From NCBI GenBank assembly GCA_033398695.1, contig CM065815.1, positions 11,128,501-11,192,500 on the forward strand: a stretch of 64,000 nt of DNA. The letters are read 5' to 3'. A program made the translations under genes and the position numbers. How positions within the stretch are numbered: position 1 is the stretch's first letter; every line of letters begins with the position of its first letter. The DNA is from Orobanche coerulescens (taxonomy: Eukaryota > Streptophyta > Magnoliopsida > Lamiales > Orobanchaceae). Below the pieces are notes generated by a model. The model saw only the letters and a list, made by a program, of their open reading frames with translations, was not told the DNA's origin and ran no database searches. Of this stretch, positions 1 to 11,657 are shown in pieces.

Positions 1-333
1 ACAGATATCTCATACGAGAACTTAGTTTTAACCCCCCCCCCCCCCCCCAACAACAACAACAAAAAAAAAAAAAAAACTTGTTTTAAAAGTAAGCATCTTA
101 CATCTTATATGTTTCCTCTAAGAAAAAGTAACAAACGAGCTTGGAATACATATATTTCGAGGCAAAAACACGTAATTTTCCTAATACTGAATCTATATAA
201 GAAAAAAAACGCCAAACAGTTGTCAAAGCTCTTCCGATCCAGTATCGAACTTTGATCTTCTGATCTTCGCTTCAAAGAGTGAATGATTCGACGACAACTT
301 GCTTTTTTTCCACCTGAAGGGAATGATACTATG
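1..333. other. Left edge, low complexity and 3' flank of LCBK2-like gene
   Basis: A C-tract followed by CAA and A-tracts sits at about 33-77. The rest is AT-rich and includes the presumed 3' untranslated region of the minus-strand lipid kinase gene whose stop codon is at 334-336. No coding sequence seen. Confidence 0.6.
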
Positions 334-2894
334 CTAGCATATCATCTCAATAGCACCGGGTAAAATGTTAAACTTTCTCGGAAGGAACCCTAAATATTCC
401 CCATCAGACTGAACGAAAATACTATTACTGCTGACAATCTCCTCGATTTCAATTGATCTTGCACTGGAAAAATACGTGTTAAGATGTAAGGATAGTAGGA
501 TACCAGGTCGTGCGACGCACTCAATAAATATTCAACAAAAGAAGAAGAAAATTTTGGCAAATTAAAAACTTCAACAGCCAGGAGGAATAAACAAACTGGA
601 ATAAAGAATTTATTGAAAAAAAAAATGTAAGCTTCAAGAAATCTTATTTCCTTCCTTGTTTTGGATGTAGGGAAGCTTAAAGCCAAACACTGATGATATA
701 CTTTGTGGGTGTTTGGCAAATGGCTTTTTGGTTGGCTTTTGTGTTTTAGCTTTTCGATCTGATCACAACCCCAATGCCTCCACGGCTCCCGCAGAAAGCG
801 GGGTAAGGGGGGATCGGATGTACGCAGCCTTACCCCTGTGTTCTCAACACAGAGAAGCTGTTTTCGGATTGATCCAAAATGAAAAAGATCAAACATCCAA
901 ATAAATTTTTTGGTGAGTGGCTTTGTGCATGACTGAAAAGGCTGTTCTTAAGCCAAAATGAAAAAGCTAGTGAGACCAACCTTTTGTGGTGGCTTTTGCC
1001 TTTTTCCTTTCAATAAATACATTTTTAAAAAACACCCCAGCAACTTATTTTAATATACATGTGCAAAACACCCAACAACTAACAACTCAATTTACTAATA
1101 CTTTTACAATTTACAAATAGCCAAACAGCTAATGTAAACACACCCAGTAAATCAGATAGTCAAACCAGCCAACCGTCAATAGCCGTTTGCTAAACAGGCA
1201 CTTCGTGTCACAATATATGCTGCTTTAATCAAGCTGATGATTTAAATTTAATCAAGATTTATTAGAATATTTATTGGAAATATATTTGAGCTGTGTCGAT
1301 AATATGCCACAAAGTTGAGAGAAATGATAGACTACAAAGGGACCCACAGCTAACTAGCTTCAAGCACCAACTAAACCAGAATTATGACACCCCAAAAAAA
1401 TCTCATAATATGTGGGCAAATAGCTGCTATCAAAGTGTACCTTCTTGAAGATACGTTTTTCACTGATAAGTGTGTACCATTGTATAGCTTATGCAGTTTG
1501 AGGACAAAGTCATACCATTTGAAGTCCTGAAGAACAACCACCTGAAAACAAAGCAACTCTAGTGAAATTTTTGCATCATTTATCCTTTTTTATTTTCTTT
1601 TCTTCTTGTTTTCTGATAGGTTTTTTTTTTTTTTTTTTTTTTTGGGGGATCAAGTGAAGTGAAACATGTGAATTCGACCCACCTCAAAGTTCCCGCTAGA
1701 AGGGTGAGCATTCGGTGTAATCTTCATTCCCCCGCCAAAATATTTGGCGTTCCCGATTGAAAGAGCTGTTACCTTAGGGTAAACTTCCCAGTCTTCATCG
1801 TCAACCTTGTGAGATTATCAAATAGGACAAAGATTTATCAGGAAAAAAGACAACAAACAAGACATGAATTTAATAAAGAAAAAAAATAAAAATAATTAAA
1901 TTAAAGATATTTGAGACAAAATACCTTTATTCTAAGGTCTTGGTTACAATGACCGAGAAAAGCTTGCAGAGCACCTATAACATAACAGAGATTTCCAAAC
2001 TTCTTGTACCGTGATGCATAGTAACCAGCCTTCGCACTCCTGGAAGGTTATGAGAATCCTCATCAAAAAAGTAAATATAACATTATCCAGTCGAGAACAG
2101 AATTTCATGTATGGTCAACAAAGTGATGCTTACAGATGAAGGTCCGCAACGTTTATGAAATAATGTGGTTCTCCATTTTCTCCAGTTATAACTCCAACAT
2201 CTATACGAGATCTTACCCCTGAAAATAATTTATTTGAGAGGATAACAAAAAGGAATACAACGGTAGGTGATGCCTTCTATTAACAATGTCGAAAATCCAC
2301 CTAAGGAGTCCTATAATAGGAGCAGCACATGTAGTTACCTTTAGAAATGCGTTCAATAGCATCATGAGGGTCGTTCTTCCTGATAACACCAAAACAAGCA
2401 TAGATTTTGATTCTATCATTCAAGTGCCCAAGGAATACAACTAAAGCAAACCTCATTCAGACAAAAAAAAAAAAAAGAGAATTGGAACGTAGAACTAACC
2501 AGCCAAATGTTCTGGCAAAATCAGAACCAGTTCCCAAGGGAATCAGCTGTAAGAGGACAACGAAGAAAACAATTCTCCAATGATCACATTACATAATTTC
2601 TAAGAAGAGACTTACGCATGAACTCAATTCTGTTGGTAAAACAACTATTTATTGCATATTTGAAGACAATGATTATCACTTACACCAAGAGCGGTTGAAT
2701 GGACAGGCTGATCATTACTAGAAACAGGTTTTCCACCCCAGAAGAAGCCATTAACAACCTGCAGTTATCAGATTTACACGGTAACCTATTAACAAATAAT
2801 AAACAGGGCCACACTTAGCACAATATAGAACGTTTGACTTGCAAATGAGTCTCTTACGGCTTACTGTAGTAAGTTAGGTTGTGTAATCATTATA

Positions 2895-2957
<63 letters not shown>

Positions 2958-4177
2958 TGACACTAAGTTATACAAAAACATAGAACTTTTCTTCATTTTC
3001 TCAAACAAGAAATAAAGTATTCTGCGCTCAACCAAGAAGAGGTTCGTAATGAAGCAAAGATAATTATGTAGACTGGTCTTAGCAGAGAATCAAAGACACT
3101 ACTCCCTCCTTCCCAAAATGGTTGGCATGTTTGCCTTTTTAAAATTTCCCAAATTGGTGTCATGTTTTAGTTAAAACCTGCCAACTATTTTGTCAAATAG
3201 CAAAAGAAGTAAAAGCTCCTTAAATTTTAAGTAAAGTCAAAACCTGCCAACCATTTTGGGAAAGAGAGAGTATTACATTTCAAGTAATTATGTTCAGCAC
3301 AAATTACAGAAGTAGCATGCATCTCATGCTTGATCATTTTCTTGTAAGTTATGCTCAAGCAATAATGTAACGAGATCCATGTTAAAGGACAATCAAACTA
3401 CACCTCACCTCATGAAGAGTTCCATCACCTCCAACTGCAATAACTGCATCAGCACCTTCACGTATAGCCTGGCCAGAATACACTTAATTCCCACATTTGA
3501 ACACCTTTTAGTCATTATATTATATAATAGCTAACTTCCTCACCTCCCTTGTAATATCAATGGCATGGCAAGGTCCAGAAGTCAAAGATTCACATATCTG
3601 ACGACGATAACAAATATTTCCCACAAATTAATAAATGTTAACCAGGATAAAAAAGGAGCACAGCTCTTCTACTACAGTGGGTAAATGCAATTTTTTGCAA
3701 TTACAAAATAGACACAGAATGAACGACAGATGAGGCCACATTATAAGTTTTCCCTACAGTAACAGAAAGATACTCTTACGCTCATACTAGTTGATGCTTC
3801 CCATTAGTCAGATGAAGTCACTACTAAGGCAATAATCAAAAAATCTATGATCAACAAGCTCCGAACGAGAAAATTCAGATTAACTTTACTATCATATGGA
3901 TTCCATGCACATATTTGGACTGTAACCTTTAGTATATCTACTGGAGCCCTGCACTATGAAAGTTATCCCACAACAACAACAACAACAACATCTAAGCCTT
4001 AGTCCCAAAATGATTTGGGGTCGGCTAACATGAATCAAACTTTGAAACCGTCAATAATCGTTACATAAATAACATAAAAGGAAAAAAGAGGGAAAAAGTA
4101 GAGAAAAAAGCAAATAAAAAAAGAGAGTGGAAAAAAAAAAGAAAAAAAAAAAGATAACATGAAATAAAAGAAAATAG

Positions 4178-4208
<31 letters not shown>

Positions 4209-5214
4209 GAATCAGACTCCATCCACCATCCGTATTCTTTCCCGCCACATTTGCCTCTCCATCGCCATACTTTCTCCAATTCCAAGAAACCGCATATCAT
4301 TTTCAATCATCTTTATCCAAGTTTTCTTGGGTCTTCCTCTACCTTTCACAACATTACTTGCTCCCCAACTTTCTAGCCTCCTCACTGGGGCATCAATAGG
4401 TCTTCTTCTCACATGACCAAACCATCGTAATCGATTCTCCATCATCTTGTCTTCTATAGACGCAACTCTTACCTTCTCGCTGATCACCTCACTATGAAAG
4501 TTATCCCAATGAAAATAAATTCAATTGGTCACTGCATATTACGATTATAACTAAATCATCCAATAACAGATATAGGCGAATCTATATGCAAAGCATCTGT
4601 ACTGATTGAACATGCTCGATATTTAAACACGCACACTTCGTTTTATAGTAATATTCGAACAAAATAATCACTCACGTTAAAATCAGAACCGAGACTAGAC
4701 CTTAGGTGAGGCAACAGTTTCTTCCACTCCTTGCCAGTTCTTCCATTAGCTCCTGCCCCAATTTCAACCATTATCTTTTACCAGCGAATAATGAAAAGGA
4801 AAGGATAAATAAATCGAAACTAATTTTCCACTCGCAGTTCCCCTTTCTAACGGAAACAGTGTGAGCTTTTAACAACTTTCTAAATGAAAATGGATATCAT
4901 GAATTGAGAAATAATCATAGTAATGATAACATAACATCCTTCACACGCAAAATCAATGAGCCTGTACAAGTTCAGACAAAGCGAGCTCGAATACATAGCG
5001 AGCAGGTGGAAAACATATATACGTTTTTCCTCTGTGCTTTTACGCGTCGAAAAATGTAATCGAGGACATGAGATAGAGAGAGACCTCGGGGATTAACGAC
5101 GAAGACGATGTCTCGGCGGCGAGAGGTGGAGCCGCCTTCACTGAGAACCGTACGGTCGGCGGCGAAATCTGGAGCTAACGGCTGCTCACCTATGATAATC
5201 GATGGCTTAGCCAT
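334..5214 (-). CDS. LCBK2: Sphingoid long-chain base kinase 2-like (diacylglycerol kinase-type catalytic domain)
   Basis: Phosphorylates sphingoid bases or a related lipid with ATP. Twelve exons splice with GT-AG borders: 5085-5214, 4676-4752, 3544-3597, 3409-3468, 2684-2758, 2500-2546, 2339-2379, 2134-2218, 1925-2039, 1683-1805, 1441-1541, 334-463. They sum to 1038 nt, or 345 aa plus stop. Visible motifs are VFVVNPRG at residues 37-44, the glycine-rich nucleotide loop GGDGT at about 100-104, LGTGSDFAR at about 136-144, [10 protein letters not shown] in exon 10, and the C-terminal QSDGE and LPRKF motifs. Family assignment is from memory of Arabidopsis AT2G46090 (about 360 aa, predicted mitochondrial). 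The start at 5214 (MAKPS) fits the family; an in-frame ATG at 5244 would add 10 residues. Introns hold a hAT-like MITE, a Stowaway-like MITE, a TG/TA microsatellite and a LINE. A SINE lies about 150 bp upstream of the ATG. No lesion is visible; probably functional. Confidence 0.93.
708..1199. mobile_element. hAT-like non-autonomous element in the last LCBK2 intron
   Basis: The ends are near-inverted repeats: GGTGTTTGGCAAATGGCT on the left and the complement of AGCCGTTTGCTAAACAGGC on the right. They are flanked by an 8-bp direct repeat with one mismatch, actttgtg (700-707) and acttcgtg (1200-1207). An 8-bp duplication fits hAT. No transposase is present, and a SINE fragment sits inside. Confidence 0.6.
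765..890 (-). mobile_element. SINE fragment nested in the hAT-like element
   Basis: The reverse complement carries the arrangement 'CCGAAAACAGC ... GGGGTAAGGCTGCGTACAT ... CCCCGC ... TTGGGGTTGT', which I recognise from a widespread plant SINE 3' region. A related copy is at 61890-62018. The element is 5'-truncated and no own target duplication was found. Confidence 0.5.
2893..2955. repeat. (TG)n(TA)n compound microsatellite
   Basis: About 12 TG units run into about 13 TA units inside the LCBK2-like intron between the exons ending at 2758 and 3409. Likely length-polymorphic. Confidence 0.9.
3100..3272. mobile_element. Stowaway-like MITE in LCBK2 intron
   Basis: Both ends carry the same terminal inverted repeat. 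The left reads tactccctccttcccaaaa and continues with tggttggca; the right, read on the complement, is tactctctctttcccaaaa with the same continuation. The total is 173 bp with no coding capacity. TACTCCCTCC termini flanked by TA are the Tc1/mariner Stowaway hallmark. Confidence 0.75.
3971..4489 (-). mobile_element. 5'-truncated RTE-type LINE with intact 19-bp target duplication
   Basis: On the minus strand an open frame (4212-4487) encodes the C-terminal tail of a plant non-LTR reverse transcriptase, with recognisable [14 protein letters not shown] and [10 protein letters not shown] motifs. Downstream come homopolymer tracts, the conserved 3' end GCCGACCCCAAATC, and a (TTG)n tail typical of plant RTE elements. 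The 519-bp insert is bracketed by cactatgaaagttatccca at 3952-3970 and 4490-4508, a perfect 19-bp duplication. Only the 3' end was inserted, into intron 2 of the LCBK2-like gene in the same orientation. Dead on arrival but comparatively recent. Confidence 0.88.
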
Positions 5215-5366
5215 TGGCACGATTGCCACTGCAAATGAGATCATATCCTTATCGGCAACTTGATATAATCGAAGTAATGTCTAACAGATTAATAAATTCC
5301 CATATGCGTGTTTTTGTTTTGACAGTAGACTCATCATAGTGTTTTTGTTTGGTCTTTAGAATGATT

Positions 5367-5557
5367 CTCTGTTTTTTTTTTTTTTTTGATGATCGAGTAA
5401 CCGCAGCCGCTAGCATTGGATAAATCCTTGGACTGGACATAATAGTCTGTAAACTACGCAACCAGGTAAATCACACTATGCAAGTCCTGTGTAACAGGCT
5501 CAACCAAAAAAGTGTTAGGTAGAAGGAACTCCACCAACAACATGGCTACCCTTTGCG
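5367..5557 (-). mobile_element. tRNA-derived SINE upstream of LCBK2, 16-bp target duplication
   Basis: A 191-bp insert is bracketed by ggtctttagaatgatt at 5351-5366 and 5558-5573. Read on the minus strand it begins with a box A-like TAGCCATGTTG and a box B-like GGTTGAGCCT, and ends in an A-tract (the T-run at 5372-5388). This is the layout of a pol III-driven SINE. It lies about 150 bp upstream of the kinase start codon, within its probable promoter or 5' UTR. Confidence 0.78.
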
Positions 5558-5708
5558 GGTCTTTAGAATGATTTTATCATTCTCTTACAAGTTGGTTATG
5601 AAAGGCAAGCAAAATCGGACTCATTAAATTAGGGTAGTTTGGTTAGCATAATAAACTACTTTATAGTTTAGGGCTTATAAGCTTTTTAATGCTCATTTCT
5701 AAGACTCA

Positions 5709-5890
5709 TACTCCCTCGATATTGATGTTGATGTGTATGATGTAGATTAAAAGATAAAAGTATCGATGAGAAGTGTATGATGGATATTAAAAGAGAAAAC
5801 ATAATGTTCTAATGTAATTGGAAGTATTTAATAAAATGTAATATTTTTAAAATGATATTTTTTTGAATGACATGTAGTATTTCGGGCGGA
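5709..5890. mobile_element. Degenerate Stowaway-like MITE remnant
   Basis: The left end ATACTCCCTCGATAT and the right end TAGTATTTCGGGCGG resemble decayed CTCCCTCCGTCCCGAAATA-type termini in inverted orientation. AT-rich interior, no coding sequence. Confidence 0.35.
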
Positions 5891-5948
5891 ACAAAAGAAA
5901 TAACTTATTTAATATGCTTCTATTTGAAAAAGTTTAAATAAATTCATA

Positions 5949-6206
5949 CTCCCTCCGACCCACAAAACTGTGCTCATTTTGACTTTGACCGGTCTCTCGA
6001 AATACACTTTGGATCATTAATAATTTCAATTATATATGAATAAATATTGTAAAAAAATAATATTTAGAAAATGCACATTAAGACAGATCAAATAAGTACT
6101 TACGTCACTATAATTTTTTTATATATTGATTGTAATTCATAGTCAAAATTTATGAATATTGACCAATAAAAGTCAATATGAGCACAATTTTGTGGGACTG
6201 GGTGAG
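5949..6206. mobile_element. Stowaway-like MITE
   Basis: The terminal inverted repeat is about 45 bp. The left arm starts CTCCCTCCGACCCACAAAA. The complement of the right arm starts CTCACCCAGTCCCACAAAA, and both continue TTGTGCTCATATTGACTTT with few differences. TA flanks the left end. About 258 bp, no ORF. Confidence 0.75.
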
Positions 6207-6779
6207 TTTTTTTTTTCTATAAATCCTTTTAACCTCATGAAAAATATTAATACATGTATTATTATTTGAAATGTGTTCGTTTTTTCAGCTATATAAAAGT
6301 ATTTGTGTTAGCATTTTAATGTTTAGAAATGAAGTTCAAATTTCTAAACTTGTTATTTGTGTTGGCATTTTAATCAGTTATTTGTACTAACTGTTTTACT
6401 ATTCATTACTATTGTAAAAATCAGTTTTTGATTCTTGTTTGTTTTATCCAATATTACATTGAAGTACATTGATATATTTTACTATCCTTATAAAATATAT
6501 TAAATATCCCTTTTTAATCATTAATAACTTCTATTATTATTATTACTACTATTATTATTAAGAGGTGATAAAAAATAGTAAAAAAATTGAGAACCGTTGT
6601 AGTAAATTTCAGATCTATCTGATTTATAGTCATTTGAAAATCTCTCCTCCCAAAAACATGTCCTTCAATCCAAATGCAGCTTCAAGCTTTTTGACATCCA
6701 AATGCTTCAGACAATATAGACTATCAGAACAAATAACTCCAACAGAAGAAAAAAAAAAAAAAAAAAGAGATGATGGTGA
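6207..6779. other. AT-rich intergenic stretch between the kinase and uL5c genes
   Basis: Contains an ATT/ATA microsatellite around 6531-6560 and an A-tract at 6750-6767. Its right part is the presumed 3' UTR of the minus-strand uL5c gene. No gene or mobile element recognised. Confidence 0.6.
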
Positions 6780-9700
6780 CTATTTCTTGTTGGTCCTTTG
6801 CTTTGATTTCGATTTCGGATCAAAATGATGAGATTTGAGCTTCTTCTTACGTACCGCTACCGTTGTGGGGCCATCGCCTTCTTTAAACGGCATTCCCATG
6901 AGAGCCAGCAACCTATGCGCTTCTTTATCTGTACCAGCAGTTGTCGTTATGCAGACATCCATTCCCCTCAGCTTACCGAGTACATCATGACCTATCTCTG
7001 GGAACACATTCTGTTCGCGGATGCCGATACTGTAGTTACCATTTCCATCGAAGCTATTAAAGCTCATCCCTTGGAAATCCCTTGTCCTAGGAAGAGCTAG
7101 GTTGATTAGCCGGTCGAGAAATGAAAACATAACCTGTTATGTTAAAAGAAAGAAATGAGGTTGGGAGTGAAGTATATGGTTTGCTGAATGGTTAATTTAC
7201 AAACAATACCCCCGAGGTTTGACCTAATTACTAAAACTCTCAGTTAACTGTCAAAACTTTTATAAAAAATTACTCTTACGGTTTGATTCAGTGTAAAATT
7301 TACCCCCTTTTCACAAGGGAAAAAACATCAAAAAATCACTGGTCACATTTATAAAAAATTATGGCTAGCCCATTAATTTTAACATTGAATCAAACATCAG
7401 CGGTGCTTTTTGTAATTTTGAAAGTTGGCTGGGATATTTTGTAATTATACCTCAACTATATTCTGACATTTTTCAATAGGTCAAATGTCTACGGGGAGTA
7501 ATAAGATCGATGATCTTATCAATTCTTCAGAAGTGCATTTTGGTGAGTTCATGACACAACAATTCAAGTACCTAAGAGATTCCTTTCTCCAATACCCAAA
7601 GTAAAGAAACCTCCCCATAAGTAAATCAATTATCAGGGACTCCCAAATTTAGCTCACTAGGTGAATAATACATTGGTAAAAGAAGCAAGCAAATGACATT
7701 TATCTCGAACAATCAGAAATATTTTTTTTTCTCTAGCCCAATTTTATTTCTCCATAGCACAGTATACATAATTTCTATTATTTTTCCTTAGTGTTTTAGT
7801 ACTCCCAAAAGAAGAGGGTGTGCCCGGGGCTAGGAGAGCACCCCCCTAGCTCCGCACCTATCCCCTGAACACGAGCATAAAATGTTCATTTCCAGCATGT
7901 CATTCGGAATTCAGCAAAAAGTTATAAAGAGGGTGTCGTAGGTTGGTGAAGGCTCGAGAACATATGAATCTTTTCCTCTCATTTATATCGTCAGTATTAA
8001 CTTCTGCGCAATGTAAAGAAAGAAGAAACTAATATCATTTCACAAGGACTCTAGAGCTCTAATGAAAAATGAAACTATAGTTATCAATCCAATTTCCAGA
8101 ATCAAGTGCACAAGAAATCATCACTTATTTATTTATTTTCTCCAATAAGCATCACTTGGTTGATATATTTTAGATAGCATGTCCACTAGAGCCTTTGTTT
8201 GCCACTCAATCTCTGAGTCTATTTAGAATTCACAATGACCATTAGAGTCTGATCACGTCAACCTTTTATGACTTGTATGCCGAACACAAATAAATAATTC
8301 CTTTAAGAGAAATGGAAAAGGGAAAAAAAAAAAAAAAGATTATGCAGATGCTTACTTTTCCTCTAAGAGTGACAGCAATTCCAACTGGTTGGCCTTCTCT
8401 AACTTTAAAGGTCGCAATGGCGTTCTTTGCTCTCGTCTTAATAGGTCTTTGTCCAGTAATAAGTGCCAAATCATTCATAGCTGCTTCTAAACCCTTTGCA
8501 TTCTGGGCAGCATCTCCAATTCCACAGTTCACTACAACTTTTTCTACTTTTGGGACCTTCACAGTTAGAGGGTCCATTCAGGCAACTTAACCATAAATCA
8601 TTATTAACTCACAACTATGCAGCTTTCAGATCATCGTAAAGGGAACATATGTTTATAAACAAAACCACCAAAATGAGTCGGAAGATACTAAGGAATTACT
8701 GAGTAGAAAAAACTTTTTTTTCAATATAAATTCCACGATGTACATATTGATTTTACAATATCAATCCTGTAATTGGACACGACTATAACAATTATCTCAA
8801 CTCATCGCCGTCTCATGATATTTTTCATGCAAGTGGAAAAACTTATGATGATGATGGTTAATTGGAATTTTATCTCATTCCTCCTTCGTATGAAGGTTGA
8901 GACAGGAAGGGCATCCAGCGTAAAACTTTGCTACTTTGTGTTTTGCACGATTTCATAGTGTTAACTAATTTTGACCATTATTTGACACTGTGATTTTCAT
9001 ATCACTGACCCCAACTATTAAGGTGCAGATGATGATGATGATGTTGATGATGATGATATAGGTTTCACGATTAAATTTAAGACAGAAAACATTATCATTT
9101 AACCCAAAATCTTAGACATTCTGAATAAAAGCCACATTCACTCTGCAATTTTATGCACGTTGGCATCTCAAATATCATAATTGGGCACCCATTGTAATGA
9201 CATACATATAGAAGATTATACATTTTCTTCGGACGCATAATCTCAGTAACAGCATTTTTAAAACGGTGTGAAAACATATCACTAAACAGTCGATTCTTCC
9301 ATATCAGTTTTATTGAAGTGTACTCTCATAGTCGTTTTCGAAAAAGATTTGCCAAAAAACAGATATTTGTGTGTGTGTGTGTGTGTGTGTGTGGAGGAGG
9401 AGGGGAGACAAGGAGAAAAAGAATCACAATGACATCCAAGGTGAGCAACAAACACTAATTGTTTGGAGTGCCTCAAGATTTCTGCTTGAAAGAAGATAGA
9501 CATACAAATAAATAAACGAAAAACAAAATACATGATCCAAATTTGCGTTTCACCCCAACTATGTAATGACCCATTTTCCTTTACCATGTATATCTACATT
9601 CAAATAATATGAAATAATGGTGTTGACGGGATTTCGTGCTACGAGCTCTTGGAGCCCGATGGTATGAGACTTGCTTGAACATGGAGGTACAGGAAAAAAA

Positions 9701-10259
9701 AAAATGGGACCAAGTCCAGGTAAGATCATGAGTTGTTCGGAACAGTACTCGAAGCGCGAAGACTCGTCAACAACTGGCTTTCCCTTATTTGCTAAACTTA
9801 AACTCCGTTAACTCACTCGCACATGGAATACCAACAATTCTAAATACAGCAAATTAAAGGATCTCTCAACTTTCCCCTACAATTTCATCAAGCGAAACAA
9901 CGATATTTAGGTGATAACAAATATGGAACGGAAAAAAAAAATCGTTTATCAACTTTCGGCAAATAAATAACGAAAAATCTCTAAGAAAATACGATATTAG
10001 CAAAGCATACCTGGTGAACGTTGGCGTAGTTGAACTCTTCCTTGAGCAATGGAACAATTTTCTCGAGGTAACTGGTCTTGAGCCGGTTGACTTTCTCGGC
10101 ATCGGTTTTCTCCACTAGGATGATCGACGACATCGCTTTAACGGGTACGCCACCGGACCGACAGCCGGAGAATCTAACGGGGGGGAATAGAACAGAGGAT
10201 TGGCCATAGCCGGAGAATGTGGACGCGGCGGACTGTAAAAGCGCGGGAGATAACGCCAT
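6780..10259 (-). CDS. RPL5: 50S ribosomal protein L5, chloroplastic (uL5c)
   Basis: Component of the plastid large ribosomal subunit, contacting 5S rRNA. Three exons: 10011-10259, 8356-8556 and 6780-7133, all GT-AG, giving 267 aa (Arabidopsis about 262 aa, from memory). Residues 1 to about 42 are Ser/Ala-rich and look like a chloroplast transit peptide. The mature protein has [17 protein letters not shown] and [11 protein letters not shown] in exon 2, then RTRDFQG, NYSIGI, FPEI, GMDVCI and a lysine-rich tail in exon 3. The ATG at 8577 within the exon 2 reading frame is not a start, because a stop codon lies just upstream and the acceptor is at 8557-8558. Exon 2 is clean and no lesion is visible. 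Retroelement sequence begins about 120 bp upstream of the ATG, so little native promoter remains. Arabidopsis homologue by memory: AT4G01310. Confidence 0.95.
7205..7502. mobile_element. MITE in uL5c intron 2
   Basis: The left end (AATACCCCCGAGGTTTGACC, then TAATTAC) and the complement of the right end (ATTACTCCCCGTAGACATTT, then GACC) form an imperfect terminal inverted repeat. The same family, with ACCCTTGCGATTTGTCCTAA at its left end, is found in CBE1 intron 9 at 42653-42904. No coding capacity. Confidence 0.55.
9369..9393. repeat. (GT)n microsatellite in uL5c intron 1
   Basis: About 12 GT units followed by a GGA-rich stretch. A GAT trinucleotide repeat lies nearby at about 9025-9057. Confidence 0.85.
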
Positions 10260-10379
10260 AGCAGGTGAAGCCGAGCTGCAAAATGGAGCTGGCTTTGATT
10301 TTTTTTTGGGTTCTTTGTTTTCCTGTGAGCGTAAGTGAATGGGTCGGGTAGGGTACGAGATGCCTCCTCCATACCCTAT

Positions 10380-11240
10380 CTTACAGATGTGACCCAGAAC
10401 ACTGGTGCAAATCAGTGGCTTCGAGAAGTGGTTTGTATGAATCTCCCTCGTTTCGCTGGTGCTGTAGACGCATTAGGCTGGGATGGTTGGCTTTTCCAGT
10501 TGGAAAAGATATTCGAGGCAGTTGATTGTCCAAAAGAGCTTAAGTTGCCAATCGCTCAGTATCTTCTTGACAAGGATGCCGCCAGTTGATGGGAGGCTGT
10601 TAAGCCTCGAGATCGTGTTGTCACGTGGGCAGAGTTCCAGAAATTCATGAGAGATGAGTTTTGTCTGGAGCCGATCAGAAATCAGAGGATTAATGAATTC
10701 TTTTCGTCAAAACCGCAAGATGTACCGCTGTCTCAAGCTATTATTGATTTTAGCAAACAACTCAGATATGTGCAGGATCAGGTAAGGACGGAGAAGGATA
10801 AGATCTGTCATTTTAGTAGGCGGATGAAGCCGGAGATTCGTCAGTACATGGCAGGTCTCACTTGTACTTCCTTGAAAGATTATCAGAATAGGTCGTTAGC
10901 CTATGAGCTATCCAGATTATCGACTGAGAGTATGTCTGACTCGAAGAAACAGAAAATTGTTGGGAACTTTTCAGGAAATCAGGGGAGTGGCCCCCTTGAG
11001 GTTGGGACTTCGTTTCGTCGTCCTAAGATGGTTCCTCGATCGCGTGATCAGAGGAGTAGTACCCCTGCAGTGAGTAATGTGAGCAGCATGAAGACTTGTT
11101 ATAACTGTAGTCGAGCGGGCCATACCGCGAAGAATTGACGTTCACTATTAGTCAGTTGTTTCGAGTGCGGCCAGGTGGGTCACCGAGCCGTGCATTGCGA
11201 GACGGTAGCTGAGAGATTTGGGGATCGAGGTTGCGTCTCC
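10380..11240 (+). pseudogene. Ty3/gypsy gag pseudogene (retrotransposon gag domain plus CCHC knuckles)
   Basis: Two open stretches (10335-10589 and 10647-11138) give a gag domain that aligns with the intact gag at 18495. Shared blocks include DALGWDGWLFQLEKIF, IAQYLLDK, PQDVPLSQAI and RMKPEIRQYM. In-frame stops lie near 10587 and 11136. The first zinc knuckle is CYNCSRAGHTAKN followed by a stop in place of the last Cys. The second, CFECGQVGHRAVHC, follows the stop. Non-functional. Confidence 0.85.
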
Positions 11241-11657
11241 GCTCCAAAAGGACATGGAGATGCCTAGTGTGCTTTTTGAGAATTTCGGCGTAGTCCGAAT
11301 TGTTTGTGATTGTTCTTGTGGATAGTTTTGTGTTTATTTTCTGTTTTCTTGACTGTGCATATTTTCTTATATTGGTACCTCCTGTTTTGTGATTGTTCGG
11401 ATAATTGACTTGATTGTATTATCTGTTTGATGATGATTGTTACTTGTTGGTTTTATTATATCTCTACCGGTGGCGTTGTGTTGGTCGTCGTGGAGCGTAT
11501 TTCCACGCCGTATATTCCATTGCGTTGCTTGTAACGTCTCGCCGTTGGGCGTAAGTTACGTGCTTCTTGTGTATCTCGTTGAGTTTTCCTGGCGGGATAT
11601 TGCTTCTCCCTACATGTTTTAAGTTTCGGGACGAAACTTCTTTTAAGGAGGGTAGAA

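Noticed and set aside
390..896. 168-codon minus-strand frame
   Set aside because: Reads through the last LCBK2 exon in the wrong frame and into intron and SINE DNA; the true exon frame ends at 334.
4051..4248. Phe-rich minus-strand frame
   Set aside because: Translation of A/T homopolymer tracts in the LINE tail.
8312..8590. Plus-strand frame over uL5c exon 2
   Set aside because: Antisense shadow of the ribosomal protein exon, which has clear family homology and splice sites.
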